From AP-15 sp963702685 (GTDB lineage: Bacteria > Pseudomonadota > Alphaproteobacteria > ATCC43930 > CGMCC-115725), in contig CAVPDQ010000015.1 of assembly GCA_963702685.1 (NCBI GenBank), positions 186,001 to 250,000 on the forward strand: a stretch of DNA of 64,000 nucleotides. The letters are read 5' to 3'. Positions 27,110 through 35,790 of the stretch are shown here, piece by piece; the stretch's first letter is position 1, and every line of letters begins with the position of its first letter. Position numbers and translations under genes: made by a program. Under the pieces are notes generated by a model. It was not told the origin of the DNA. It saw nothing but the letters and a program-made list of their open reading frames with translations, and did no database searches.

Positions 27110-27462
27110 TCAAAGCCGTCCACAGAGGCAGCATTCCGGCCGCCGGCTTGCCCGATCCATCCCCGTGCCGCCGGCGTTATCAACCGGGTTGCTCCTCTGG
27201 GGATGGAATTCGTCCACATCCGCAAATTCGGTGCGCATCCGGTCCGAATTCGACCCATCCCCACAGTGTACCGCTTTTCACTGCCGCGGGCTTGCACGCG
27301 GTCCAACGAATATACCCGTTTTCGACCCCACTCGGCGAGACGAGAGCGCATAATGCCGACGGCTGTTGGAGATCCGAAGAAAAGCGGGAATCCCAGACAT
27401 CCACAGGCATCAACAACCTACCACTACTAAGAAAGTCTATTGATAGAAGGGGAACGCCCGAC
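27110..27462. other. Candidate chromosomal replication origin (oriC)
   Basis: This 353-bp gap has no gene. It lies between the DUF299 regulator (minus) and hemE (plus), the pair that flanks Cori in Caulobacter. Seen: several DnaA-box-like 9-mers with a TCCACA core or one change, at 27116-27124, 27210-27218 (TCGTCCACA) and 27397-27405 (ACATCCACA), plus TTATCAACC at 27177-27185. A moderately AT-rich stretch (AAGAAAGTCTATTGATAG) lies from 27428. Transcription diverges from here, and parAB/parS lie 11-16 kb to the right. The strict consensus TTATCCACA is not present, so the call rests on synteny plus box clustering. Confidence 0.65.
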
Positions 27463-28506
27463 GTGCCCAGCCCTCCAATCAAGCCCCTGTTGCGCGCGCT
27501 CGCCGGAGAAACGCTTTCTGCCCCGCCCTGGTGGCTGATGCGTCAAGCCGGGCGCTACCTGCCCGAGTACCGGGCCGCGCGCGCCAAAACAGGGGATTTT
27601 ATCGAGCTGTGCCTGACCCCGGCGCTTGCCGCCGAGGTGACGCTGCAGCCGGTTCGGCGCTATGGCATGGATGCGGCGATCCTCTTTTCCGATATCCTGC
27701 TGCTGCCGTATGCGATGGGCCAGGGCCTGGCTTTTCGTGAAGGCGAGGGGCCGGTGCTCGAACCGATTGCCGACAGCCGCGACCTCGCTCGTCTCACTCT
27801 CGACCGGTTGGCGGCGAGGCTCGAGCCGGTTTTCGAAGCGGTCCAGCGGGTTCGGGCGGCCCTCGATGCGAAGACGGCGTTGATCGGGTTCGCCGGATCG
27901 CCGTGGACCGTCGCCACCTACATGGTCGAAGGCGGGACCAGCAGGGATTTTTACCGGGTCAAGACTTGGGCATATGCCGATCCGGAAGGGTTTGCCCGGC
28001 TGATCGATTGCTTGGTCGAGGGCACGGTGCAGATGCTGGCTGGCCAGATCGAGGCCGGCGCCGAGGCGGTGCAGCTGTTTGACAGCTGGGCCGGAGCCCT
28101 GCCCGAGCCGGCGTTCGAGCGCTGGGTCATCGAGCCGACCAGGCGGATCGTGGCGGCGCTCAAGCAGCACTTCCCCGAAGCTCCGATTATCGGCTTCCCA
28201 CGCGGCGCCGGGCTCCTCTACGAGCGCTATCGGGCGGAGACCGGGGTCGATGCGTTGGCGCTGGATACGTCGCTCCCGCTCGGTTTTGCCAGCGGCCGGC
28301 TGCAGCCGCAGGGGCCAGTGCAGGGAAATCTCGATCCGGTTTTGCTGGTTGCGGGTGGCGATGCGCTCAAACATGGGGTCCAGAGGCTTCGCCGCCGGCT
28401 CGGCAGGGGCCCGTGGGTATTCAATTTGGGGCATGGTGTGCCGCCTCAGACGCCGCCGGAGAATGTTGCGATCTTGGCGGGGCTTTTGGCACAGCCTGCC
28501 GATTGA
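27463..28506 (+). CDS. hemE: Uroporphyrinogen decarboxylase
   Basis: Decarboxylates uroporphyrinogen III to coproporphyrinogen III. The 347-aa protein starts at GTG 27463, with AGAAGGGGA about ten bases upstream; the open frame before it is not conserved. Seen: PPWWLMRQAGRYLPEYR (substrate-binding arginines), AAILFSDILLLPYAMG with the catalytic Asp, GFAGSPWTVATYMVEGG and VFNLGHGVPPQTPPENV. It heads the hemE-hemH-hemJ run and is the first gene to the right of the candidate origin. Confidence 0.96.
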   Translation: MPSPPIKPLLRALAGETLSAPPWWLMRQAGRYLPEYRAARAKTGDFIELCLTPALAAEVTLQPVRRYGMDAAILFSDILLLPYAMGQGLAFREGEGPVLEPIADSRDLARLTLDRLAARLEPVFEAVQRVRAALDAKTALIGFAGSPWTVATYMVEGGTSRDFYRVKTWAYADPEGFARLIDCLVEGTVQMLAGQIEAGAEAVQLFDSWAGALPEPAFERWVIEPTRRIVAALKQHFPEAPIIGFPRGAGLLYERYRAETGVDALALDTSLPLGFASGRLQPQGPVQGNLDPVLLVAGGDALKHGVQRLRRRLGRGPWVFNLGHGVPPQTPPENVAILAGLLAQPAD

Positions 28507-28512
28507 CGTAGA

Positions 28513-29514
28513 ATGGCGCGGGTAGCCGTCATTTTGATGAATCTCGGTGGCCCCGATTCGCCGGAAGCGGTCGAGCCGTTTCTCTACAATCTATTCGCCG
28601 ATCCGGCGATCATCGGGCTACCCGGCGTATTTCGTTTGCCCTTGGCCCGTTGGATTGCGCATTCACGGACACGGACCGCGCGCGACATCTATGCCCGGCT
28701 CGGCGGCGCATCGCCGCTCTTGGCCAACACCAAAGCACAGGCGGCGGCGCTGGAAGGCGTGCTGGGTCCCGGCTATCGCTGTTTTGTCGCGATGCGGTAC
28801 TGGCGCCCGCTGAGCGATGCCGCCGCCGGCGAAGTCAGGCAATGGGCCGCCGACGAGATCGTCTGCTTGCCGCTTTATCCGCAATTCTCGCGGACGACGA
28901 CCGCGTCGTCGCTGCGCGCCTGGCGCCTGGCGGCGGCGCAGCGCGGTCTCGATCTGCCGACATCGGTCGTCGGCAGCTACCCCACGGCGCCGGGGTTTAT
29001 CGAAGCCCTTGCCGGGCTGATCCGCCCGGAGCTCGAGGCGGTGGCCGGCGGGAAGCGCCCGAGGCTGCTGCTGACGGCGCATGGCCTGCCAAAAAAGCTG
29101 GTGCGGGCTGGCGAGCCCTATCCGGCGCAGGTTGCAGAGACCGCCGCTGCGATCGTCGCAGCGCTCGCCAGCCCGGGTCTCGACTGGCGGCTCTGCTTTC
29201 AAAGCCGGGTCGGGCCGCTGGCGTGGATCGGGCCGGCGACCGACGCGGAAATTCGCCGGGCCGGCGCGGACAAGGTGCCGCTGGTGGTGGCGCCGATCGC
29301 CTTTGTCTCGGAGCATTCGGAAACCCTGGTCGAGCTCGATCTCGACTATCGCAGGGTCGCCGAAGCGAGCGGCGTGCCGAGCTACCGCCGGGTCCCCACG
29401 GTCGGCACCGCTCCCGCCTTTATTGCGGCGCTTGCCGCTCTCGTCGAGCGCGCCCGCGCCAACGGGAGCGTGGGCATGCCCGCCGGCTATCCCGGTGGGC
29501 CGGCATCGCGATGA
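28513..29514 (+). CDS. hemH: Ferrochelatase
   Basis: Inserts Fe2+ into protoporphyrin IX. The 333-aa protein begins MARVAVILMNLGGPDSPEAV. It carries YPQFSRTTTASSL, the metal-site His in LTAHGLPKKLV, CFQSRVGPLAWIGP and the second conserved motif PIAFVSEHSETLVELD. It starts six bases after hemE, and its stop overlaps the hemJ ATG (ATGA). With hemJ downstream, the operon covers decarboxylation, protoporphyrinogen oxidation and iron insertion. Confidence 0.95.
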   Translation: MARVAVILMNLGGPDSPEAVEPFLYNLFADPAIIGLPGVFRLPLARWIAHSRTRTARDIYARLGGASPLLANTKAQAAALEGVLGPGYRCFVAMRYWRPLSDAAAGEVRQWAADEIVCLPLYPQFSRTTTASSLRAWRLAAAQRGLDLPTSVVGSYPTAPGFIEALAGLIRPELEAVAGGKRPRLLLTAHGLPKKLVRAGEPYPAQVAETAAAIVAALASPGLDWRLCFQSRVGPLAWIGPATDAEIRRAGADKVPLVVAPIAFVSEHSETLVELDLDYRRVAEASGVPSYRRVPTVGTAPAFIAALAALVERARANGSVGMPAGYPGGPASR

Positions 29515-29948
29515 GCGGCGCCTATCTTTGGATCAAGTCGGCGCACATCCTGAGCGTGATCGCGTGGATGGCGGGCCTCCTCTATTTGCCGCGGCTGTTC
29601 GTCTATCACGCCGGGGCGATGCCGGGCTCGGAGCTGTCCGAGACGTTCAAAGTGATGGAGCGCCGCCTGCAACGTGGGATCATGACGCCGGCAATGCTGG
29701 GAACCTGGGTCTTTGGTCTGACGTTGGCGGGGATGCCGGGATTGGTCGACTGGCGGATGGGATGGATTTGGGTGAAATTGGCCCTGGTTGTGGCGCTGAC
29801 CGCTTATCACTTCGCGCTCGGCCACTGGCGCCGGGCCTTTGCCATCGACCGCAACCTGCACCCGCCACGCTTCTTTCGCATCGTCAACGAGCTGCCGACA
29901 TTGGCGCTGATCGCGATTGTGGTTCTCGTCGTTGTCAAGCCGATCTGA
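29511..29948 (+). CDS. hemJ: Protoporphyrinogen IX oxidase HemJ
   Basis: HemJ is the membrane-bound protoporphyrinogen oxidase used by most alphaproteobacteria instead of HemG or HemY. The protein has 145 aa and about four membrane segments. Conserved residues seen include His12 and Trp19 (SAHILSVIAWM), Arg28 and His33 (PRLFVYHAG), RRLQRGIMTPAM and a Lys in WVKLALVV. The ATG overlaps the hemH stop. It ends 190 bp before rho. Confidence 0.92.
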   Translation: MSGAYLWIKSAHILSVIAWMAGLLYLPRLFVYHAGAMPGSELSETFKVMERRLQRGIMTPAMLGTWVFGLTLAGMPGLVDWRMGWIWVKLALVVALTAYHFALGHWRRAFAIDRNLHPPRFFRIVNELPTLALIAIVVLVVVKPI

Positions 29949-30138
29949 TGCGGATCAAAGGTCTTGCAAACGCGTTTGACTTGCCTATTTGCAGTGCTTA
30001 AGAGGAGTGGCCAACCGGGCAACGCCCTTTCCCGCCGATCCTCATCAATCCTCGCCTGAACCTTCGCACCCGCGAGAACCATCTCCACAGGAATTCTCTG
30101 GACGGGCGATCCACGCCCTCACCACAGCGCAAACCCTC

Positions 30139-31395
30139 ATGAATCTCCAGGAACTCAAACGAAAAACGCCAGCCGAGCTGTTGGCATTTGCCGAAGAGCT
30201 CGAAATCGAGAACGCATCCTCGCTGCGCAAGCAGGACATGCTGTTCGCAATCCTCAAGCAGCTCGCCGAAAACGATGTGCCGATCTCGGGCGACGGCGTG
30301 CTCGAAGTCTTGTCCGACGGATTTGGCTTTCTGCGTTCGGCAGAGGCCAATTATTTGGCGGGTCCGGACGATATCTATGTCAGCCCGAGCCAGGTGCGGC
30401 GCTTTGGTCTGCGCACCGGCGACACCGTCGAGGGTGAAATCCGTTCGCCGCGCGACGGCGAGCGCTATTTCGCGCTGCTGCGGGTCAACAGCATCAATTT
30501 CGACGAGCCCGACCGGCTGCGCCAGCGCATCAATTTCGACAATCTGACGCCGCTCTATCCGGAAGAAAAGCTGGCGCTCGAATTCGACGATTCGAACCGC
30601 CGCGACCTGACGACGCGGGTCATCGACCTGATCACGCCGCTCGGCAAGGGGCAGCGCGCGCTGATCGTGTCGCCGCCGCGCGCCGGCAAGACGGTGATGC
30701 TGCAAAACATCGCGCATGCGGTCGCGGCCAACCATCCCGAGGTTTATCTCCTCGTCCTGTTGATCGACGAGCGGCCGGAAGAGGTCACCGATATGGCCCG
30801 CTCGGTGCGCGGCGAGGTGATCAGCTCGACCTTCGACGAGCCGGCCCAGCGCCATGTCCAGATCGCCGAGATGGTGATCGAAAAGGCCAAGCGCCTGGTC
30901 GAGCACAAGCGCGACGTCGTGATCCTGTTGGATTCGATCACCCGGTTGGCGCGCGCCTACAACACGGTCGTGCCGTCCTCGGGCAAGGTCCTGACCGGCG
31001 GTGTCGATGCCAACGCCTTGCAGCGCCCGAAGCGCTTTTTCGGTGCCGCGCGCAACATCGAGGAAGGCGGCTCGCTGACGATCATCGCGACCGCGCTGAT
31101 CGACACCGGCTCGCGCATGGACGAGGTGATTTTCGAGGAGTTCAAGGGCACCGGCAATTCGGAAATCATCCTCGACCGCAAGGTCGCCGACAAGCGCACC
31201 TTCCCCTCGATCGACATCACCAAATCCGGCACCCGCAAGGAGGAATTGCTGGTCGATCGCGGCGTCCTGTCGAAGATGTGGGTATTGCGCCGCGTGCTGA
31301 CCCCGATGGGCCCGGTCGACGGCCTCGAGTTCCTGATCAACAAGCTCAAGGAAACGCGCAGCAACACCGAGTTCTTCGACGCGATGAACACATAA
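30139..31395 (+). CDS. rho: Transcription termination factor Rho
   Basis: RNA-dependent ATPase that ends transcription. The 418-aa protein starts MNLQELKRKTPAELLAFAEE at ATG 30139. It has an N-terminal Rho-N helix bundle, an RNA-binding cold-shock-like domain (DGFGFLRS ... DIYVSPSQVRRFGL), the P-loop PPRAGKT near 178, Walker B DVVILLDSITRLARAYN, the Q-loop VLTGGVDANALQ and the R-loop GTGNSEIILDR. The leader of about 190 bp before it has a TTGACT hexamer at 29976 and no gene. rho genes are often autoregulated through such leaders. Confidence 0.97.
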   Translation: MNLQELKRKTPAELLAFAEELEIENASSLRKQDMLFAILKQLAENDVPISGDGVLEVLSDGFGFLRSAEANYLAGPDDIYVSPSQVRRFGLRTGDTVEGEIRSPRDGERYFALLRVNSINFDEPDRLRQRINFDNLTPLYPEEKLALEFDDSNRRDLTTRVIDLITPLGKGQRALIVSPPRAGKTVMLQNIAHAVAANHPEVYLLVLLIDERPEEVTDMARSVRGEVISSTFDEPAQRHVQIAEMVIEKAKRLVEHKRDVVILLDSITRLARAYNTVVPSSGKVLTGGVDANALQRPKRFFGAARNIEEGGSLTIIATALIDTGSRMDEVIFEEFKGTGNSEIILDRKVADKRTFPSIDITKSGTRKEELLVDRGVLSKMWVLRRVLTPMGPVDGLEFLINKLKETRSNTEFFDAMNT

Positions 31396-31439
31396 GGCGA
31401 AGCTGCGAGCGCGTGAAGAAAACCATCATGGAAAGCAAT

Positions 31440-31561
31440 GTCATTCCGGGATGCCCGATAGGGTAGGCCCGGAACCTATGAACACCACCGCTGGCCGGCA
31501 TATCGCATGGCGGTGTGCCTGGGTTCCGGGCTCGCGGGCGATACCCGCGCCCCGGAATGAC
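31440..31561. repeat. Intergenic palindromic element, copy 2
   Basis: A 122-bp element with ends GTCATTCCGGG and CCCCGGAATGAC, lying between the convergent rho and qor genes. Its left inner segment (CGGAACCTATGAACACC) is the reverse complement of the right inner segment of the copy at 2775-2898, so the two copies are inserted in opposite orientation. It has no coding content. Confidence 0.8.
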
Positions 31562-31637
31562 AAACGTCGGAGTGTTTCACACCCTCCTTCGCCGGGACGA
31601 CAGGAACGCGCAGATCGACCCCCTGCTCGCCAAATAG

Positions 31638-32612
31638 CTACACGGTCAGCACGGTCTGTCCGGTGGTTTTGCGATCCTGCAGGTCGCGATGCGCCTGGGC
31701 TGCCTCGCGCAGCGGATAGGTCTGGTTGACCGCGATCTTGACGGCACCGCTCTCGACCACCTCGAACAATTCGCGCGCGGCGGTCAGCAGGTCTTCGCGG
31801 GTTGCGGTGTAGGTGTTCAAGGTCGGCCGGGTCAGGAACAGCGACCCCTTGCCGGCGAGAATGCCGATATCCACGGGCCCGATCGCCCCCGAGGACTGGC
31901 CGAAGGACGCGATCAGCCCCAAGGGCGCCAGGCAATCGAGCGATTTGTAGAACGTGTCCTTGCCGACCGAATCGTAGACGACCGGCAATTTCTTGCCTTG
32001 AGTGATCTCGCCGACCCGAGCGACAAAATCCTCGCGCCGATAGTTGATCGGATGGTCGCAGCCGTGTTTCTTGACGAGCGCGGCCTTGTCGTCGTCGCCC
32101 ACGGTGCCGATCACGGTGGCACCCAAATGCTTTGCCCATTGGCAGACGATGAGGCCCACCCCGCCGGCCGCAGCATGGATCAGGATCGTCTCGCCGCGTT
32201 TGACCGCGTGCGTTCGGCGCACCAGGTACCACGCGGTCATCCCTTTCAGCATCATCGCCGCGGCTTGGGCGTCGGTAATGCCGGCCGGCACCGGGACGAG
32301 ACGATCGGCCGGCATGACCCGGCCTTCGGCATAGGCGCCGATCGGCCCGCCGGCATAGGCGACGCGGTCGCCCGGCTTTAGCCCACTGACCCCCGCGCCG
32401 ACCTCTTCTACGACCCCCGCCGCCTCCGAGCCGAGCCCGCTCGGCAATTGCATCGGATAGAGGCCGCTCCTCTGATAGGTGTCGATATAGTTGAGCCCGA
32501 CCGCGGTATGGCGCAGCCGCACCTGCCCCTGTCCCGGCTTGCCGATTTCGACCTCCTGCCACGACAAAACCTCGGGGCCGCCGGTCTTTTCGAAACGGAT
32601 CGCATGCGCCAT
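31638..32612 (-). CDS. NADPH:quinone oxidoreductase (zinc-less MDR family)
   Basis: A medium-chain reductase of the QOR type that reduces quinones with NADPH. The 324-aa protein has LNYIDTYQRSGLYP, GSEAAGVVEEVG, the cofactor-binding loop HAAAGGVGLIVCQWAKHLGA and the C-terminal LREAAQAHRDLQDRKTTGQTV. The catalytic and structural zinc ligands of alcohol dehydrogenases are absent, as expected. It begins MAHAIRFEKTGGPEVL at 32612. It may share transcription with ogt and the DUF255 gene upstream on the same strand. Confidence 0.9.
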   Translation of the reverse strand: MAHAIRFEKTGGPEVLSWQEVEIGKPGQGQVRLRHTAVGLNYIDTYQRSGLYPMQLPSGLGSEAAGVVEEVGAGVSGLKPGDRVAYAGGPIGAYAEGRVMPADRLVPVPAGITDAQAAAMMLKGMTAWYLVRRTHAVKRGETILIHAAAGGVGLIVCQWAKHLGATVIGTVGDDDKAALVKKHGCDHPINYRREDFVARVGEITQGKKLPVVYDSVGKDTFYKSLDCLAPLGLIASFGQSSGAIGPVDIGILAGKGSLFLTRPTLNTYTATREDLLTAARELFEVVESGAVKIAVNQTYPLREAAQAHRDLQDRKTTGQTVLTV

Positions 32613-32639
32613 GCTCGCCTCCCTCCCAATGCCGTAAAA

Positions 32640-33143
32640 TTACAAAGAAGCCACGCCGGTGAGGACGCGTGCCCGCTTGCGTCCTGCAACATCTGATGCC
32701 GGCCGCCCTTCGAGCGCCAGCAGCACCCGCTTGGTCGCCAGCCCTTCGCCGCCGCTGTAGCCGCCGAGACCGCCGCTCGCCAGCACCCGGTGGCAAGGAA
32801 TCACGATCGGGATCGGGTTGCGCCCGCACGCCCCGCCGATCGCGCGCGGCGCCGAGCCGACCTCCATGGCGAGCTCGCCGTAGCGACGCGTCTGCCCATA
32901 AACGATCTGCTGCATCGCCGCCCAAACGCGCTGGTCGAAGGCCGAGCCCGCTGGTCGCAGCGGCAGGTCGAAGCGCGTGAGCCGCCCGGCGAAATAGGCG
33001 TCGAGCTGGCGCATGGCCTCGGCCAACAGCGGCGTCCTGTCGCCTTCGTCGGCGTCGCCCCAGCGGATCTGGACGACAGCGCCGTCGGCTTCGGCAATCG
33101 TCAATCGCCCGACCGGGCTGTCGATCGTCACAGAATTTGTCAT
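32640..33143 (-). CDS. ogt: Methylated-DNA-protein-cysteine S-methyltransferase
   Basis: Suicide repair protein that transfers alkyl groups from O6-alkylguanine to its own Cys. The 167-aa protein begins MTNSVTIDSPVGRLTIAEA. The acceptor Cys117 sits in IPIVIPCHRVL, preceded by the Asn hinge (GGACGRNPIP) and followed by LGGYSGGEGLATKRVLLALEG. The ATG overlaps the stop of the DUF255 gene by 4 bp (ATGA), so the two are translationally coupled. Whether the protein is better named Ogt or Ada-C is a matter of convention. Confidence 0.92.
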   Translation of the reverse strand: MTNSVTIDSPVGRLTIAEADGAVVQIRWGDADEGDRTPLLAEAMRQLDAYFAGRLTRFDLPLRPAGSAFDQRVWAAMQQIVYGQTRRYGELAMEVGSAPRAIGGACGRNPIPIVIPCHRVLASGGLGGYSGGEGLATKRVLLALEGRPASDVAGRKRARVLTGVASL

Positions 33144-35167
33144 CGCACCTTCTCCAGCGCCTCGCGCAATGCCGCAGGCTCGGTCAGCGGCAGCGAGCAG
33201 ACCGGGCCTTCGCACAGATAGGCGGCGGCCGCGCCTGAGACGAGGCCTTTGCCGCGCGCCGGGTGGCCTTCCGGCAATACCGCACCCGGCGCATGGGTCT
33301 CCACCACCCGGTTCGGCAGCGAAACCGAATAGGCGGCGCGACGCAAGCCGGCAAAGGCGGCGTCGGTGTGGTCGCCGATGATGGCGATTTGCAGCGGTTT
33401 GGCCAGGAGCTCGGCATTGTTGAGGAGTGTCGCGAGCGGGAAGAAATTGCGCCCGGCCTCGCCGGAGAAAGTCTCGACGATCGCCTCGGCATGGCGCCGA
33501 TGATCGCCCACGCCGGTCAAAAGGGCGAGCCGCGCCAGCACCCCGACTAAAGTGCCGTTCCCGGCCGGCACCGCGGAATCGGCCGCGGTCTTTGCCCGCG
33601 CGATCAGCCCCTTGGTGTCGTCGGCGGCAAAGAAATACGCCCCGCCCGCGGTATCCCGGTAATGGCGGTCGAGCACCGCCAGCCAATCCTCGACCTGGCT
33701 CAGATAAGCGCCATCGCCGGTCGCCTCGTGCAAGGCGAGCGCGGCGCGGGCGAGATTGGCGTAATCGTCGATATTGGCGGGGTGCTGCGCCCGGCCGGCG
33801 CGCCAGCTATGCCGCAGGCGGCCGTCGGGATCGGTCATATGGTCGCGCACAAAAGCAAAGCCGGCGGCGGCGCTCGCCACCCAATCGGCCCGCTCGAAGA
33901 CGAGCCCGGCATTGGCGAGGGCGGCGATCATCAGCCCGTTCCAATCGGCCAGCACCTTGTCGTCCCAGCCGGGGCGAACGCGGCCGTCGCGGACACGCAG
34001 CAGCAATGCCCGGCACTCGGCCAGCTCGCGCTCGGTCTCGGCATCGGCGAATTGCGGGCTGCCGGACCGGTTGAGGATCGTGCGCCCCTCCCAATTCCCC
34101 GCCGCGCTCGCATCGTAATGGCGCTTGAAGAGCGCCGCGCGCGGGCCGAGCGTGCGGTCGATCTCGGCCTCGGTCCAGACGTAGAATTTGCCTTCCTCGT
34201 GCTCGCTGTCGGCGTCGAGGCTGCTGGCGAACGCGGCCTCGGAAGTCAGCATCTCGCGCCCGACCCAGCCGATCGTCTCCTCGACGCGCTCGCGATAGAG
34301 CGGGCTTTTGGTTTCCTGCCAGACTAGCGTCAGCAAATCCACGAGCTCGGCGTTGTCGTAGAGCATCTTTTCGAAATGCGGCACGAGCCAGCGTGCGTCG
34401 GTCGAATAGCGGGCAAACCCGCCGCCCAGATGATCGTAGATGCCGCCCTGGCACATCGCGTCGAGTGCTTTCACGACTGCCTCGCGATAGGGCATCTGGC
34501 GGGTTCGCTTCCACGCGCGCCACAACAGCTCGATAATCCCGCATTGCGGAAATTTGGGCGCGGTGCCGATGCCGCCGTAAAGCTGGTCGGTCTCGCGCAG
34601 CAGCCGCTCGGCGATCCGGTCGAGCAATTCCGGCGTGATCGGCCCGCCGCGCTCGGGCTGCGCCAACCGCGTCAGCGCCGCGCGCAGCACGCCGACATTC
34701 TTCGCCACATCCTCGCGCTTCCCGGCATAGGCTTCGGCGACGGCGTCGAGCAATTGCGGAAAGCCGGCCCGGCCCCAGCGCGGCGCCGGTGGAAAATAGG
34801 TGCCGCCCCAGAACGGCTCGCCATCGGGGGTCAGAAACATCGTCAACGGCCAGCCGCCCTGCTCGCCCATCAAGGCGAGCGCGTGCTGGTAGATCGAATC
34901 GAGGTCCGGCCGCTCCTCGCGGTCGACTTTGACATTGATGAAGAGGCGGTTCATCCGGGCGGCGACCGCCGGGTCTTCAAAGCTTTCGTGCGCCATGACG
35001 TGGCACCAATGGCAGGCGGCATAGCCGATCGATAAGAGGATCGGCTTGTCGGCGGCCTTGGCGGCGGCCAATACCGCCTCTCCCCAAGGCTGCCAGTGGA
35101 CCGGATTATCCTTGTGCTGCAAGAGGTAGGGGCTGGTCTCGTCGCCGAGGCGGTTCTGGTCGGTCAT
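33140..35167 (-). CDS. Thioredoxin-domain protein of the DUF255/YyaL (SPATA20) family
   Basis: A 675-aa cytosolic protein with an N-terminal thioredoxin-like domain and a C-terminal alpha/alpha toroid resembling N-acylglucosamine epimerases. Seen: NPVHWQPWGEAVLAAAKAAD and the CHWCHVMAHESF motif, with Cys52 and Cys55 forming a CxxC-type pair. VDREERPDLD, GGWPLTMFLTPDG and FPQCGIIELLWRAW follow, then helical repeats. The molecular function of the family is not established. It is upstream of and coupled to ogt. Confidence 0.9.
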   Translation of the reverse strand: MTDQNRLGDETSPYLLQHKDNPVHWQPWGEAVLAAAKAADKPILLSIGYAACHWCHVMAHESFEDPAVAARMNRLFINVKVDREERPDLDSIYQHALALMGEQGGWPLTMFLTPDGEPFWGGTYFPPAPRWGRAGFPQLLDAVAEAYAGKREDVAKNVGVLRAALTRLAQPERGGPITPELLDRIAERLLRETDQLYGGIGTAPKFPQCGIIELLWRAWKRTRQMPYREAVVKALDAMCQGGIYDHLGGGFARYSTDARWLVPHFEKMLYDNAELVDLLTLVWQETKSPLYRERVEETIGWVGREMLTSEAAFASSLDADSEHEEGKFYVWTEAEIDRTLGPRAALFKRHYDASAAGNWEGRTILNRSGSPQFADAETERELAECRALLLRVRDGRVRPGWDDKVLADWNGLMIAALANAGLVFERADWVASAAAGFAFVRDHMTDPDGRLRHSWRAGRAQHPANIDDYANLARAALALHEATGDGAYLSQVEDWLAVLDRHYRDTAGGAYFFAADDTKGLIARAKTAADSAVPAGNGTLVGVLARLALLTGVGDHRRHAEAIVETFSGEAGRNFFPLATLLNNAELLAKPLQIAIIGDHTDAAFAGLRRAAYSVSLPNRVVETHAPGAVLPEGHPARGKGLVSGAAAAYLCEGPVCSLPLTEPAALREALEKVR

Positions 35168-35310
35168 GGCGCGGCCCCATCGTTCCAGGGTTGCAGCAGG
35201 CGCATTGCTGCCGGCGGCGTGGCGGGCTAGGGTTTGGCGCCCATCTTAATCCGAGAACGGCGGGCCGCGTCAGCCGCTCCGCCCCTCGCCACCAAAAATG
35301 GAGAAGCCGA

Positions 35311-35682
35311 ATGGCCGACGCGCCGGACGACCCGAAATTGTTCTACGACCGCCACGTCTTCATGTGCACCAATGTGCGCCCCGAGGGTCATCCGCGCGGC
35401 TGCTGCATGGAGCGTGCGACGCCGAACGGCGGGGTCGAGAAAATGCGCGGCTATGCCCGCGAAAAGGCGCGCGCTCTCGGCGTCGCCAACACCCGGTTCA
35501 ACGCCGCCGGCTGTCTCGACCGCTGCGAGTTCGGCCCCAATCTGGTGATCTATCCCGAGGGCGTCTGGTATCGCTACGAAACCACCCAGGACATCGACGA
35601 GATCCTGCAAACGCACCTTGTCGAGGGCGGCCGGGTCGAGCGGCTGATGCTGCAGCCCGACCAGAAAGCCGGGGCGCACTGA
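35311..35682 (+). CDS. Thioredoxin-like [2Fe-2S] ferredoxin
   Basis: A 123-aa protein starting MADAPDDPKLFYDRHVFMCT, with GGAG eleven bases upstream. Cys19, Cys31/Cys32, Cys68 and Cys72 (NAAGCLDRCEFGPN) follow the ligand spacing of thioredoxin-fold 2Fe-2S ferredoxins, including the C-terminal pair three residues apart. The family is widespread in alphaproteobacteria and acts as a small electron carrier, but the partner is unknown. It stands between the divergent DUF255 gene and mnmE. A short palindrome (GCCGGGCTC ... AGGCCCGGC, about 35712-35740) follows the stop. Confidence 0.85.
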   Translation: MADAPDDPKLFYDRHVFMCTNVRPEGHPRGCCMERATPNGGVEKMRGYAREKARALGVANTRFNAAGCLDRCEFGPNLVIYPEGVWYRYETTQDIDEILQTHLVEGGRVERLMLQPDQKAGAH

Positions 35683-35790
35683 CGGCGCGCACAGCACCTC
35701 GTCTCGTCATCGCCGGGCTCGACCCGGGTCAGGCCCGGCTATGACGGCTTTTACGGTGCTGTCGCGGGCCGAGCCTCGCGAAGGCCGTTG

